Numbered from the stretch's first letter, positions 9,042 to 18,249 are shown. The stretch: DNA of 64,000 bases from Spirochaetaceae bacterium (GCA_002729885.1 PBUB01000002.1:425745-489744), one strand, 5' to 3'. Notes: generated by a model not told the origin, from the sequence alone. Numbers and translations are program-made.

Positions 9042-10502
9042 ATGAACTATAATCGTGCAAACTGGGCTATTTACGGGGTAGCCGTGCTCTCTCTTATTCT
9101 GGTACAATGTTCCGGTCCTTCTGTGAAAGAACCGGAATTCTATGATCGTGCAGAAGAGATGATCCAGGAAGGCGCCGGCGATGAGGTGGCCAACCAGATT
9201 CTCGAAAACACGGCTCAGATTCCAGACAGCCAGAAGGATCGAGCTATTTCTCTACTGGATTCGCTGGGAAATGAATCCGGAAGAGACGCTCTGATGAAGC
9301 TTTACGGCTCGGAAGGCTTCACTGAAAAGGCGCAAAAGGAAGCCATCATTGCACGATTGCTCAAAAGAAAGGATACCATCACAGCTGATTTTATTCGCAG
9401 CCGAGTAAAACAGAGCCCGGACCTATATAATTCTGTAGTGGCTCGCTACATGATCGAGCAGGGGGACAAAGCGTCCGCTGAATTCTTTCTGGAAATGGCC
9501 AGCAAGGATCGTTCTATTCTCAATGGAGAAATGGCTCGCCTCTTCGCAGAGAACGCCCTGGTGGATTCCGTGCCACTCCTGAAATACATGGCCGAGAACA
9601 GCGTGGATCCTGCCGCTGCTTTCGATGCAATGTCCAGGATCAAAGAAGGGGGCGCTGCCGAATACCTCGTTCAATCGGCGGCAGATGCGAACCACCCTTC
9701 GAGATTGTTTGCCATTCGTTATCTGCCACAGCTAAACGATAATGAGCTGGTAGTTCCGGTGCTTCGTTCCATAGTATTGAATTATCGAAATGAAAACACT
9801 GAGATCCTTCTACAGGCCATGGAGTCTCTTGGTGAAACCGAATATTCGGATGAAAGCTATAATGCACTGAAAAAGGTCTTTCTGAACATGGACAGCACTG
9901 AAGTCCAGGCAGCCGCTATAGTTGCTATGGCTCGAATGCGAGATATGGAACCTCAGGCCTTGCTCGAGGAATTGAAAGACGAAGCGTCAAAGGAAAATCA
10001 GAAGCGTCAGGAGAAGGAACCGGAAGTGGCCGTAGTCACCGAACCCAGAGTTCGACCGGAGCCCCGCCCGCAAAGACCCACTGTAACAAGGATTCGACCA
10101 GGGACATACGGTAAGCTTCCATACACCGAGGCTCAGTCCAAGCGATACATGAGGCTGGTAAGCCAGGTAATGAGTGAAAATCTGGGATCAGACTCGGCCC
10201 GCGGATTGATGGGCCAGATGCACAATGCTTTTCGCTCTTATGCAGAATCAGAAACCGAATCTTCACAATTCTTTCGCAGATCTTATATGCGATACTTCGG
10301 CGTGGATGAGCAAAAGGCCCTGGAGCTCATGGGAAAAGGAATTAACGTTCCGGGTTCGCTGAACGCTATTTTAAAGAATGTTAAGAAGGAATACGGCAGC
10401 GAAAGCATGCAGGTATATGCTCTATCTCGTTTCTTTGCTATTCCCAGATGGCAGGCCCAGGTATTGATTCAAGTGTATTCGCAGGGAGATCTGGGACGGT
10501 AG
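9042..10502 (+). CDS. Lipoprotein with HEAT-like helical repeats
   Basis: The ATG at 9042 is preferred over an upstream TTG (8970) because it gives a clean signal peptide with lipobox LVQC (C23). The mature part is a long series of paired helices with HEAT/armadillo-like periodicity (about residues 30-330), then a charged Pro/Arg-rich linker and a final helical domain of about 110 residues. HEAT solenoids are protein-binding scaffolds. It follows the caspase-like gene and its small membrane partner, which may be functional partners. No enzyme motif is visible. Confidence 0.7.
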   Translation: MNYNRANWAIYGVAVLSLILVQCSGPSVKEPEFYDRAEEMIQEGAGDEVANQILENTAQIPDSQKDRAISLLDSLGNESGRDALMKLYGSEGFTEKAQKEAIIARLLKRKDTITADFIRSRVKQSPDLYNSVVARYMIEQGDKASAEFFLEMASKDRSILNGEMARLFAENALVDSVPLLKYMAENSVDPAAAFDAMSRIKEGGAAEYLVQSAADANHPSRLFAIRYLPQLNDNELVVPVLRSIVLNYRNENTEILLQAMESLGETEYSDESYNALKKVFLNMDSTEVQAAAIVAMARMRDMEPQALLEELKDEASKENQKRQEKEPEVAVVTEPRVRPEPRPQRPTVTRIRPGTYGKLPYTEAQSKRYMRLVSQVMSENLGSDSARGLMGQMHNAFRSYAESETESSQFFRRSYMRYFGVDEQKALELMGKGINVPGSLNAILKNVKKEYGSESMQVYALSRFFAIPRWQAQVLIQVYSQGDLGR

Positions 10503-10567
10503 GCCCGGGCTTATGAGCCGCAGTACCCGATCGCATGTAATTCTTACTTCACCCGGCCAACAGTAAT

Positions 10568-11242
10568 ATGTGGACTGCCAGACCGAAAATAAACAGAACC
10601 CGGCGCAAATTTTTCAGGGCAAACAGCTTTCTAATTGCGCTGTCGCTTTTGCTTCCAGCTCTACATTGCGGAAAGCCAGAGCCAGGAGACTTTGGCTGGG
10701 CAGCTCTCAATAAAGAGGGAATGGGCGAAATTGAAGAAATGCTTCTTCAGCCCAGGGATTATCGCATTCGCAGGGATCGATTATTCTTTTCCGAGTCTCA
10801 GACCATCTACTGGATTTATCGCATTGAATCCGGCTCCTTCGACAACAGCAAATTCCTGGCTGCACTCTATACCACCGGCGAAAGTCCCGAGCCGGTGGAG
10901 ATTGATCTGCGTCGTCTGGAGCTGGAATCCGGTGCCGGTGGATATGTATTTCGACAGTACTATGAGCCTCTGGATCCTGGGTCCTATATACTGAAAATTG
11001 CCTATGAATCCATTCCATTCGATCAGGTGGAATTCCAGGTAATCCCGGAACCGGATCCCTGGCAATATGCAGATAATGTAACCGCTGAAGAGGAAGGCTT
11101 CGATCCATTGCTACATTATAGCACCGGCGATTCTGCCTACGAAAATCGCAAGCGAACCCCTATCGAAAACGAAGAAGGTTGGGATACCGAACGCTGGATT
11201 TACGAGCCCGCGGACAATGCGGCGGCATCGGAAGGTTTATAA
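10568..11242 (+). CDS. Putative lipoprotein of unknown function
   Basis: A 224-residue protein with a strongly basic N terminus (residues 1-18), a hydrophobic core and a lipobox ALHC (C34). The mature part is acidic and beta-rich, with no recognised domain. It lies 65 bp behind the HEAT-repeat lipoprotein on the same strand and probably belongs to the same unit. It is convergent with hemE. Confidence 0.65.
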   Translation: MWTARPKINRTRRKFFRANSFLIALSLLLPALHCGKPEPGDFGWAALNKEGMGEIEEMLLQPRDYRIRRDRLFFSESQTIYWIYRIESGSFDNSKFLAALYTTGESPEPVEIDLRRLELESGAGGYVFRQYYEPLDPGSYILKIAYESIPFDQVEFQVIPEPDPWQYADNVTAEEEGFDPLLHYSTGDSAYENRKRTPIENEEGWDTERWIYEPADNAAASEGL

Positions 11243-11386
11243 AAAAAGCGGTTATTGGACAGCCGTTGCCAATCTTCTGCCACGGGCTTACTGTAGTGGA
11301 CACGGGGTAGCAGCCGGGATTCTTTTGCATCAGCAATCAGTGGCCGGCAAGGCTTGTCAGCTTTACAGGTGGCCAATCGATACTTT

Positions 11387-12433
11387 CTAATCCCTGTGGG
11401 CCCGAACCGTATCAATCATTGTCTGCACATTTTCCAGCGGTGTGGACGGATGGATTCCATGTCCCAGATTGAAAATGTATTTCTTTCCTGCGAATCGAGC
11501 GATGGTTTTTCTGGTAGCATCCACAACTCGCTCTTTCTTTCCATAGAGGATAAGCGGATCCAGGTTCCCCTGTAGAAGCAGTTCCTCCGGCAGATTGCGA
11601 ATCACCGAGTCCGGGGTTCGCCAGTCCAGGCTCATTCCATCCGGTTCCATCTCTGCAATCTGTTCTGCCAGATGCGCCGAGTTGCCGGTAAACATAATAA
11701 AGCGAAATGGCTTTTTGGCCTTTTGACGTACCTGGCTCAAAATCTTTCGGTTGAATTGGCCGGAAAACTCTTCATAGTCCTGGGCCTGCAGAATGCCGCC
11801 CCAGGAATCGAAAAGCTGAACTATCTGTGCACCACTTTCGATTTGATAGCAAAGATAGTCTGAGGTTATATCTGCCAGTCTATCCAGAAGCTTGAGAAAG
11901 AACTCAGTGTCCCTGAAAGCAGTAGTCTTGGTTCTTTCGAATTTTCTGGTAGTGGAACCTTCTACGATATAACTGGCCAGCGTAAATGGCGCTCCAGCGA
12001 AGCCAATCAAGGCAGGCCGGATTTCGCTGCTCAGACCTTGAATATACTCCTGAATTCCCTGCAGGGTCCGGGCAACGTAAGGATTATCTCTTTCCGGATT
12101 ATAGTCATCTATGAGGGATAGTTCCCTTTCTTCGCGAATGGTTTTCTCCAGAACCGGGCCTCTACCTTCTTCGAAATGCAGTGGAATCCCGGCAGCATGT
12201 ACCGGAGTCAGAATATCCGAAAACATGATGATTCCATCCATGCCATAGCGACGATGGGGCTGAAGGCTTACTTCAATGGAAAGCTCTGGAGTCATGCTCA
12301 GATCCAGAAACGTTTTCCCTTTCCGAATTTCATTGTATTCCGGCAAATAGCGACCTGCCTGACGCATGTACCAAAGAGGCAAATACTGCGGATTTCTGGT
12401 CTGAAACGCTTCGATCAGTGGATAGTCAGGCAT
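11387..12433 (-). CDS. hemE: Uroporphyrinogen decarboxylase HemE
   Basis: Converts uroporphyrinogen III to coproporphyrinogen III in the cytosol, the step that commits the pathway to heme. The 348-residue protein has the substrate-pocket signature WYMRQAGRYLPEY (R24, R28), the catalytic aspartate D73 in MFSDILTP, and the conserved GFAGAPFTLASY segment. It is the last gene of a leftward hemL-hemK-hemR-hemE set, separated from hemR by 260 bp of imperfect tandem repeats that could tune its expression. Confidence 0.97.
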   Translation of the reverse strand: MPDYPLIEAFQTRNPQYLPLWYMRQAGRYLPEYNEIRKGKTFLDLSMTPELSIEVSLQPHRRYGMDGIIMFSDILTPVHAAGIPLHFEEGRGPVLEKTIREERELSLIDDYNPERDNPYVARTLQGIQEYIQGLSSEIRPALIGFAGAPFTLASYIVEGSTTRKFERTKTTAFRDTEFFLKLLDRLADITSDYLCYQIESGAQIVQLFDSWGGILQAQDYEEFSGQFNRKILSQVRQKAKKPFRFIMFTGNSAHLAEQIAEMEPDGMSLDWRTPDSVIRNLPEELLLQGNLDPLILYGKKERVVDATRKTIARFAGKKYIFNLGHGIHPSTPLENVQTMIDTVRAHRD

Positions 12434-12559
12434 GAGGGAAGAAAGTCTGGCTCCAGGCCTGCAGTCGATTCAATTTTGATTCTATGCCATTCAGCATGTT
12501 CCATAGAAATGTTCTACGAAATGTTGCCCGTGCAAGTTGGCAATACAGAGTCTTTCGGA

Positions 12560-12712
12560 GATCTTAGCGGCGGATATCTGAGTCCGGGCCTGCTCGTAGA
12601 GCTTAGAGCCCGGACTTCTGAGGACGGGCCGATCCTGGAACTTAGTGCCCGAACTCTAAGGATGGGCCGGTCGTAGTGTTTGGACTCGGGATTTTATGGA
12701 CGGGCCAGTTCA
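12560..12712. repeat. Four imperfect ~39-bp tandem repeats between hemR and hemE
   Basis: Units lie at about 12560-12598, 12599-12637, 12638-12675 and 12676-12712. Shared blocks are CTTAG near the left end, a GCCCG-like centre and CGGGCC or TGGGCC near the right end. Within units the CTTAG block can pair with CTAAG or CTGAG, and GCCCG with CGGGC, so each unit can form a hairpin. The last unit runs through the hemR stop codon. The block would be transcribed as mRNA if hemR and hemE share a transcript. Confidence 0.65.
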
Positions 12713-13389
12713 TATCCCTGGCCGTGGCGCGTGATGAACCATCTGGGATGGGCCGGGTCTTCCTCAAAGATCTTTCTGAACTTTACAATATAGTTGTCTA
12801 CCGTGCGATTTGTAGGACTTTCTGCGCTGGACCAGGCATGATCCAGTATATCACTGCGATGCACCGGCCGACCTCTATTGAGTACCAGCAGAGCCAGGAT
12901 TCTCTGTTCCCGGTCATTGAATCTCACTACGTCTCCGCTGCTTGAAGTGGCGACGCCGGATTCCATATCCAGTTTGAAATCTCCGATGGTTTCGGACACC
13001 GGGGATGTTGTGCGATTCCTCAGTCGAGCCTGTACTCGCACAAGCAGCTCTTCCAGTTCAAAGGGCTTGGTCAGATAGTCATCTGCCCCGGCCTGAAAGG
13101 CTTCCAGTTTATCGTCCAGGCCTGCTCTGGCTGTGAGAAAAATTACAGGAAAGTCAGATCTTGAGCGAATCTGTCTGCATAGCTCCAGACCATTTAGCTG
13201 CCCGGGAAGCATTATATCAAAAATACCCAGGGATATCTCTGCGAAGGAACTCTGTCTTTCCAGTACATCATCGGCCTTTTCATAGTCGATGACGCGATAT
13301 CCCTCCGCTTCCAGGTTCAGCCGGATGCCTTTACGAAGGAACGGCTCGTCCTCGACGAGCAATATTGTAGTTATTCCGCTTTCGGCCAT
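12694..13389 (-). CDS. OmpR/PhoB-type response regulator, HemR-like
   Basis: A 231-residue regulator with an N-terminal receiver domain (acidic pair E13/D14, phosphoacceptor D58 in IFDIMLPG, conserved Lys in LTKPF) and a C-terminal winged-helix DNA-binding domain (about 130-230). It is encoded directly after a histidine kinase, 15 bp apart, between hemL and hemE. In Leptospira the HemK/HemR pair, found within heme genes, controls heme synthesis and breakdown; by gene order this is the likely counterpart. Its 3' end is embedded in a tandem-repeat block. Confidence 0.88.
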   Translation of the reverse strand: MAESGITTILLVEDEPFLRKGIRLNLEAEGYRVIDYEKADDVLERQSSFAEISLGIFDIMLPGQLNGLELCRQIRSRSDFPVIFLTARAGLDDKLEAFQAGADDYLTKPFELEELLVRVQARLRNRTTSPVSETIGDFKLDMESGVATSSSGDVVRFNDREQRILALLVLNRGRPVHRSDILDHAWSSAESPTNRTVDNYIVKFRKIFEEDPAHPRWFITRHGQGYELARP

Positions 13390-13404
13390 GGGCTTCGCGT
13401 AAAC

Positions 13405-14451
13405 TCAGGAATGGGCTCGAGGCAGTTCAAGATTCATTCTCAGTCCTCCGCCTTCTCTCACTTCTGCCTGGATGCCGGCAGACCATTGGTGCAATATTTC
13501 CTGCACAATATATAGACCCATACCAGTTCCTTTTATATACCCTTTATGGTTGTCCAGGCGAACCAGAGGATCAAAAATGTGGCTTAGATCTGACGGTGGC
13601 ACTCCAGGTCCATCGTCTTCGATTACCAGATGGCAGTGTTCCGGATGATCCATTATTCGAATCCATATCTGCACACCCTGAGCCCCGTACATCAAACTGT
13701 TTTCAACGATATGCCCCAGTGCACGACCCAGAAGCACCTCCGGAATGGCCAGATGGGCATCGTCAACGTTCATATGGACTCTGGCTTTCTTGCTCTCCAC
13801 AAGTTCTCTGTGATTTTCGATAGCCATGTTTAGTGCCGATTTCAAATCAGCGGTTCTCTTGCCTCCTGCATCTGAGGTAAGTTCTCCCGGTAGCAACTGA
13901 GCCACCGTGGAATTCAGATTGCGAAGCTGAGACACCGTATCTTTCAGGATTTCTTCTTTCTGGGTATCGGGCAGGGAGCGTTTCTGCAGAGTCTGCAGAT
14001 TAAGCTGAAGGCCGGCAATAGGAGTTTTTAACTCATGACTTACCGAATTAAGGAATAGCTCTTTTTCCTTGAGCAACTCCTTCTCCTTGCGAAATGCATT
14101 AATTACGTAGTAAGAGCCAATGCCCATCACCGCGAATGCGAATATACTCTCAGAAAGAAGCATCCACTGTTTTCGCTGGCTTTCGCTCTCCCTGTTCTCG
14201 ATTACCTCTTCTTTGATTTTCCAGCCAGTATCTGTTTGAATGGCCAGTTCCGTTTCCTGAAGATCCGGCTGTTCCGGAGAAATTCTTTCCAATTTCTCCA
14301 GCTGTAATGCATCCAGCTCTTCTTGCATCCGGGCCATCTTATGATCCTGCATGCGAAAGAACACCATCCACCAGATCAACTGTCCGATGATTACCAGAAA
14401 TAGAAGTGGTATAAGGAACGTAGGTATTGAACTTCGAGTGCGAGTGGGCAT
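13405..14451 (-). CDS. Membrane sensor histidine kinase, HemK-like
   Basis: Two membrane segments (about 11-33 and 98-120) enclose a periplasmic region of about 65 residues. The HisKA domain has the phosphorylated H139 in SVSHELKTP, and the ATPase domain shows the N box (HIVENSLMYG), the G1 motif (DDGPGVPP) and the G2 motif (GTGMGLYI). It probably phosphorylates the regulator encoded 15 bp downstream. Its start is 15 bp behind the hemL stop, so all three are likely co-transcribed. The signal is unknown; heme or a pathway intermediate is suggested by context. Confidence 0.9.
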   Translation of the reverse strand: MPTRTRSSIPTFLIPLLFLVIIGQLIWWMVFFRMQDHKMARMQEELDALQLEKLERISPEQPDLQETELAIQTDTGWKIKEEVIENRESESQRKQWMLLSESIFAFAVMGIGSYYVINAFRKEKELLKEKELFLNSVSHELKTPIAGLQLNLQTLQKRSLPDTQKEEILKDTVSQLRNLNSTVAQLLPGELTSDAGGKRTADLKSALNMAIENHRELVESKKARVHMNVDDAHLAIPEVLLGRALGHIVENSLMYGAQGVQIWIRIMDHPEHCHLVIEDDGPGVPPSDLSHIFDPLVRLDNHKGYIKGTGMGLYIVQEILHQWSAGIQAEVREGGGLRMNLELPRAHS

Positions 14452-14466
14452 GCGGATCTCCAGTTA

Positions 14467-15744
14467 TTACTTCCCATCAAAGAATTCGAATACAGTTTCC
14501 AGAAATCGATCCAGGTCGCTGTCTTCCATGGCTGAGCTGAGAAACCCTACTTCATAGCCAGAGGGGGCCATGTAGATTCCTCGATCCAGACAATGATGAA
14601 ACAGAGCAGCATAGGTTTTCATGGAGTCCCGGTCAATGGCGCCGGAAGTGCGAGGCGCTTCACCGTGATGAAACCAGAATATCGAAGCTATGCCTGTCAT
14701 CTGGAAATCATAGCTTCGATCGTTAAACGCATCCTGTATGCGCTTTCGCTTGAGTTCCAGGTTTGCATATAATTCAGGTGTGAGTAGCTTCATCTGCGCC
14801 AGGCCGGCTTCCATGGCCACCGGATTGCCGCTCAAGGTGCCGGCCTGATATACCGGTCCGTCCGGTGCCAGCAATTTGAAAATGTCATCTCGCCCGGCGA
14901 AAGCACCTACAGGCATTCCGCCTCCAATGATTTTACCATAGGTGATCAGGTCCGGCTCAATTCCCAGATACTCCGCCGCTCCGCCAAAGGCCAGGCGAAA
15001 GCCATTGATTACCTCATCGAAAATGAGAAGAGAATCATGCTTTCGGGTGATGTCCCGAAGAAACTGCAAAAATTCCTGTCTCTGAAGTAGCAGACCGTTA
15101 TTGGCCGGCACCGGCTCCAGAATAATTGCTGCGATTTCGTTTCCGTACGCCTTGAAAGCTTCGCTTACTGCCTGCTCATCGTCCAGAGGAATTACAATGA
15201 TATCGCTGGTCATGGCTTCCGGTACTCCGCTGGAATCTGGAATGCCGGCCGTGGCCAGCCCGGAGCCCGCCTTAACCAGTAGTGCATCGGAATGTCCATG
15301 GTAGCAGCCATCGAACTTAATGATTTTATTTCTTCCGGTGAATCCTCGAGCCAGTCGAACAGCACTCATCACCGCCTCTGTACCGGAGCTAACGAAGCGG
15401 ATTTTCCTGATGGATGGCAGCGACTCCTTGAACCCTTCTAGAATAAACTCCGCCAGCTTCACTTCGCTTTCCGTAGGAATTCCCAGTGTGAGCGAACGAT
15501 CTAATTGCTTTTGAATAGCAGAAACAATGTCCGGATGTCTGTGACCGCAGATCAACGGTCCCCAGGAGTTGCAGAAATCCAGATACTGGTTTCCATCCAC
15601 ATCCCTAACCGTACAGCCCTGGCCGGACTCCATAAAAACCGGAGTGCCCCCTACGGATCGAAAGGCTCGCACCGGACTGTTTACTCCTCCAGGAAGCACC
15701 TTCAGGGCTCTTTCATAAAGCTTCTGCGATCTTTCGCGGTTCAT
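14467..15744 (-). CDS. hemL: Glutamate-1-semialdehyde 2,1-aminomutase HemL
   Basis: A PLP-dependent cytosolic enzyme that makes 5-aminolevulinate from glutamate-1-semialdehyde, the entry to tetrapyrrole synthesis by the C5 route. The typical N terminus (ERALKVLPGGVNSPVRAF), the PLP-lysine region (ITYGKIIGGGMPVGAFAG) and the SGNPVAMEAGL motif are all present. The frame is open to 15867, but I place the start at 15744, where GGAGG stands at good distance and the protein (425 residues) matches family length. It heads the hemL-hemK-hemR-hemE set. Confidence 0.96.
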   Translation of the reverse strand: MNRERSQKLYERALKVLPGGVNSPVRAFRSVGGTPVFMESGQGCTVRDVDGNQYLDFCNSWGPLICGHRHPDIVSAIQKQLDRSLTLGIPTESEVKLAEFILEGFKESLPSIRKIRFVSSGTEAVMSAVRLARGFTGRNKIIKFDGCYHGHSDALLVKAGSGLATAGIPDSSGVPEAMTSDIIVIPLDDEQAVSEAFKAYGNEIAAIILEPVPANNGLLLQRQEFLQFLRDITRKHDSLLIFDEVINGFRLAFGGAAEYLGIEPDLITYGKIIGGGMPVGAFAGRDDIFKLLAPDGPVYQAGTLSGNPVAMEAGLAQMKLLTPELYANLELKRKRIQDAFNDRSYDFQMTGIASIFWFHHGEAPRTSGAIDRDSMKTYAALFHHCLDRGIYMAPSGYEVGFLSSAMEDSDLDRFLETVFEFFDGK

Positions 15745-15880
15745 TCTGTCCTCCAGATGGCCGACCATTGGACCGATCAGACCTGGTTCCAAAGTTGTTT
15801 TGCCGGGCAGGATTTCCACAAAAAAGATGTGGCCTGGTCCGCTTCCCTGGAAAACGCTGAACATCACTGGAGCACCATTC

Positions 15881-16783
15881 GTGTCAGATAAGAAAGACAG
15901 AGGCGGTCAAAAGAGGGTATTGAAGTTTCGAATACCCGGAGACCAGGTTATCTATACTGGCTTCATGCTTGTGGACCTGGATCGTTCCACGGTCAACGAA
16001 TGGGGGGGCAATGCGGGCAGTGGGTCCGAGTATTACAGCATACCTATGGATGGGCCCTGGAAAGAGTTCGGTAGCTGGCTGCGGACCAGAGAGTTTCAAG
16101 GGCAGGTGGATCCGGGTGCTACCCAGGATATTCAAAGGTTCATTCAATCCAGAAGCGAAAATATCGTAAAGGCAGATCGGATGGTGGAGCTTCTTACCAG
16201 CGGCGACCTGGCCACCCTGGAATACGAATGGGCTCAGGATCTGGAAGTTTCTCTGGGACTGCATAGTCCTGAAATGGAGCTACTGATTAGCGACCTGGAA
16301 GAAGAGCAGAAAAAAAGCGAAGAAGCTGCTCTGGAGGCCGCGGGGATGCCGCTGAGTTTTATCATCTCTCCATTTCAGGGCATCCCGCTATTCAGGCTTC
16401 AAATCGATCAAAGAGTACATGTGCGCTTTAAAGATGTAAAGAGCCCACAGACAGAGAAGTATCTCAAGACCCAGGGTATCGAAGTCAAGGACGGTCGAGC
16501 CGAAGCTGTAGGTCGAATAACATCCATGAAACGAATGCCGGATAGTAAAGAGACCATGGTCCGCATTCAGCTGCCGGGTAAAGCAGAAGGCTACGTGCTT
16601 GAAGAGAATACGAATATCAAGGTCCGGACCTTTACACCTTCCTCTAAGAAGCAGGATGCCTCTGCCATGGGGGGGCATCATGCAGGAATCACAGGAGACA
16701 TCTCCGTTCTACAGTTTGCCATATTTGGTGGCCTTTTGCTTGGCTTGATCGTTCTGGGCGCCATTGTCTGGTCCTTGCTCTAG
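15881..16783 (+). CDS. Hypothetical protein with C-terminal membrane anchor
   Basis: Transcribed divergently from hemL. The frame is open from 15800, but that start would lie inside the hemL leader; a GTG at 15881 with GGAG eight bases upstream is preferred and gives about 300 residues. The soluble part contains a charged coiled region near the middle (EEEQKKSEEAALEAAG) and a beta-rich segment after it. The last 25 residues form one hydrophobic segment, so it may be tail-anchored. A short HHAG precedes the anchor. No family was recognised. Confidence 0.6.
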   Translation: MSDKKDRGGQKRVLKFRIPGDQVIYTGFMLVDLDRSTVNEWGGNAGSGSEYYSIPMDGPWKEFGSWLRTREFQGQVDPGATQDIQRFIQSRSENIVKADRMVELLTSGDLATLEYEWAQDLEVSLGLHSPEMELLISDLEEEQKKSEEAALEAAGMPLSFIISPFQGIPLFRLQIDQRVHVRFKDVKSPQTEKYLKTQGIEVKDGRAEAVGRITSMKRMPDSKETMVRIQLPGKAEGYVLEENTNIKVRTFTPSSKKQDASAMGGHHAGITGDISVLQFAIFGGLLLGLIVLGAIVWSLL

Positions 16784-16862
16784 AAAACCTGCATCGTTGC
16801 ATTCAAGAATTATTTCCATACTCGCCAGGTAACTCTGCGGCCTACGCCACGAAGAACTATGT

Positions 16863-17699
16863 ATGCGGATTCTCGTCTTACTAACTCTTTCTCTTTATTC
16901 CATTCTACAATGTAGCGGTCTTCCCGAAAGGTCCTATGTGCCGCCCGCGGACGGCGAGCTGCTCGTCGCATCGGACCTGGAACCCCTTTATCGCAGCTAC
17001 AGCGCACTCTTACAGAACTATGTTTCCCGGGGGAATGTGGATTACGCAGCCATGTGCCAGGATCCTTCGCTGGAAAGAGTAATGCAGGGATTTCGCTCGG
17101 TGGATACTCAAACGATTCAAACCCGGGAGCAAGGCCTTGCATTCTGGATCAATGCTTACAATGCCTTTACCCTGGACGTTATCTGTCTTGGATATCCCGT
17201 GAAATCCATAAATGAGTTGCATGGTGCTGGAGGTTTGTTCACTTCCACGGCCCTGGGTCGCACTGTATGGAAAGTACATACATTTCCCATTGGTAAAAAA
17301 GAATTCACGCTGGATGAAATTGAACACGAAATTCTGCGGCCGGAGTTTAAAGATTATCGAATTCATGCTGGCATAGTCTGCGCCAGCGTTAGCTGCCCTC
17401 TCTTGCGCAGCGAAGCCTATGTCCCGGAGCGAATCGATGATCAGTTGAATGATCAAATGAAGGAATTTATGGCATCTGAACTGCGAAACCGAATCGATCC
17501 GGAAACCAGGACCATTTATCTTTCAAAAATCTTCAAGTGGTTTAGAGATGATTTCGTGGATTCGAATACTCCACTTCTGGAAGTGTTATGGCCCTATATC
17601 CCGGATGCCTGGAAAACGGAACTGGTGGATCTGGAAACCGTCCGGAAAAAATGGAAGGTAGAGTATCTCCCCTATGATTGGTCCTTGAACGGGACATAG
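16863..17699 (+). CDS. DUF547 domain lipoprotein
   Basis: A 278-residue protein with a short hydrophobic leader and a lipobox-like ILQC, so it is probably lipid-anchored. The body is a DUF547 domain: FWINAYNAFTLD, the YRIHAGIVCASVSCP-like region with its Cys/Ser cluster, and the LSKIFKWFRDDF block. DUF547 proteins are widespread and mostly uncharacterised; a hydrolase-like role has been supposed but not shown. It stands alone, 79 bp behind the divergent hemL neighbour. Confidence 0.8.
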   Translation: MRILVLLTLSLYSILQCSGLPERSYVPPADGELLVASDLEPLYRSYSALLQNYVSRGNVDYAAMCQDPSLERVMQGFRSVDTQTIQTREQGLAFWINAYNAFTLDVICLGYPVKSINELHGAGGLFTSTALGRTVWKVHTFPIGKKEFTLDEIEHEILRPEFKDYRIHAGIVCASVSCPLLRSEAYVPERIDDQLNDQMKEFMASELRNRIDPETRTIYLSKIFKWFRDDFVDSNTPLLEVLWPYIPDAWKTELVDLETVRKKWKVEYLPYDWSLNGT

Positions 17700-17767
17700 A
17701 GCGAGATTAACATCATTTGCAGTGGAAACTTTTTACTGATCCTATTTTTGAACGTCGCACATCGCAA

Positions 17768-17795
17768 GACGAGAGACGAAAGACGAGAGACGAAC
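17768..17795. repeat. Four tandem 7-bp repeats (GACGARA)
   Basis: GACGAGA, GACGAAA, GACGAGA and GACGAAC follow each other between the DUF547 and VOC genes. It is a small low-complexity tract with no coding frame, able to vary in length by slippage. Confidence 0.6.
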
Positions 17796-17844
17796 CGGCA
17801 TTCTTTTTCTGCAACTGAAGGCAGTCGGCGACGAGCGGGATTCG

Positions 17845-18249
17845 CTATCCCGGAGGTGGCCCTACCCACATCATGGGATTATAGGCCAATTCCCAGAGAT
17901 ATCCGTCTGGATCAGCAAAGTATCCGCCCCAGAATACTTTCTCTGGTTTTTTTACAAGCCTCGCGCCAGCCGCGATGGCAGATTGCATAACTGCATCTAC
18001 TTCCTTTTCGCTTTCTAGATTATGAGCAAGGGAGAATCCAGGAAAGGTGGATTCTGAAAAACTAACACCTGCATCCTGGGCCAGGTCTTCCTTTCCAAAA
18101 ATCCCCAGCCACGTGCCCTGTAGCGTAAAGAAGGCAACCTCATCCGATTCAAAATCAAGCCTGGGAAAACCCAGTCCGTCTTCGTAAAAGCGTACCGCTC
18201 GGGAGACATCGGACACGCCCAGTGTGATCATGCTAATTCTTGGCTGCAT
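17845..18249 (-). CDS. VOC (glyoxalase/bleomycin-resistance) superfamily protein
   Basis: A single-domain 134-residue protein with two beta-alpha-beta-beta-beta modules: the N-terminal ITLGVSDVSRAVRFYEDGLG and the C-terminal GGYFADPDGYLWELAYNP. The latter carries the D-P-D-G-x-x-W-E motif, whose Glu usually binds the metal. The family includes glyoxalases, dioxygenases and antibiotic-binding proteins; the substrate is not evident here. Confidence 0.85.
   Translation of the reverse strand: MQPRISMITLGVSDVSRAVRFYEDGLGFPRLDFESDEVAFFTLQGTWLGIFGKEDLAQDAGVSFSESTFPGFSLAHNLESEKEVDAVMQSAIAAGARLVKKPEKVFWGGYFADPDGYLWELAYNPMMWVGPPPG

Noticed and set aside
12434-15880. HemR-type box (two TGACA half-sites six bases apart) near hemL and hemE
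   Set aside because: Only single TGTCA/TGACA pieces were seen (for example near 15883); no pair at the right distance was found by eye. My memory of the box may be imperfect, so this does not rule out control by HemR.
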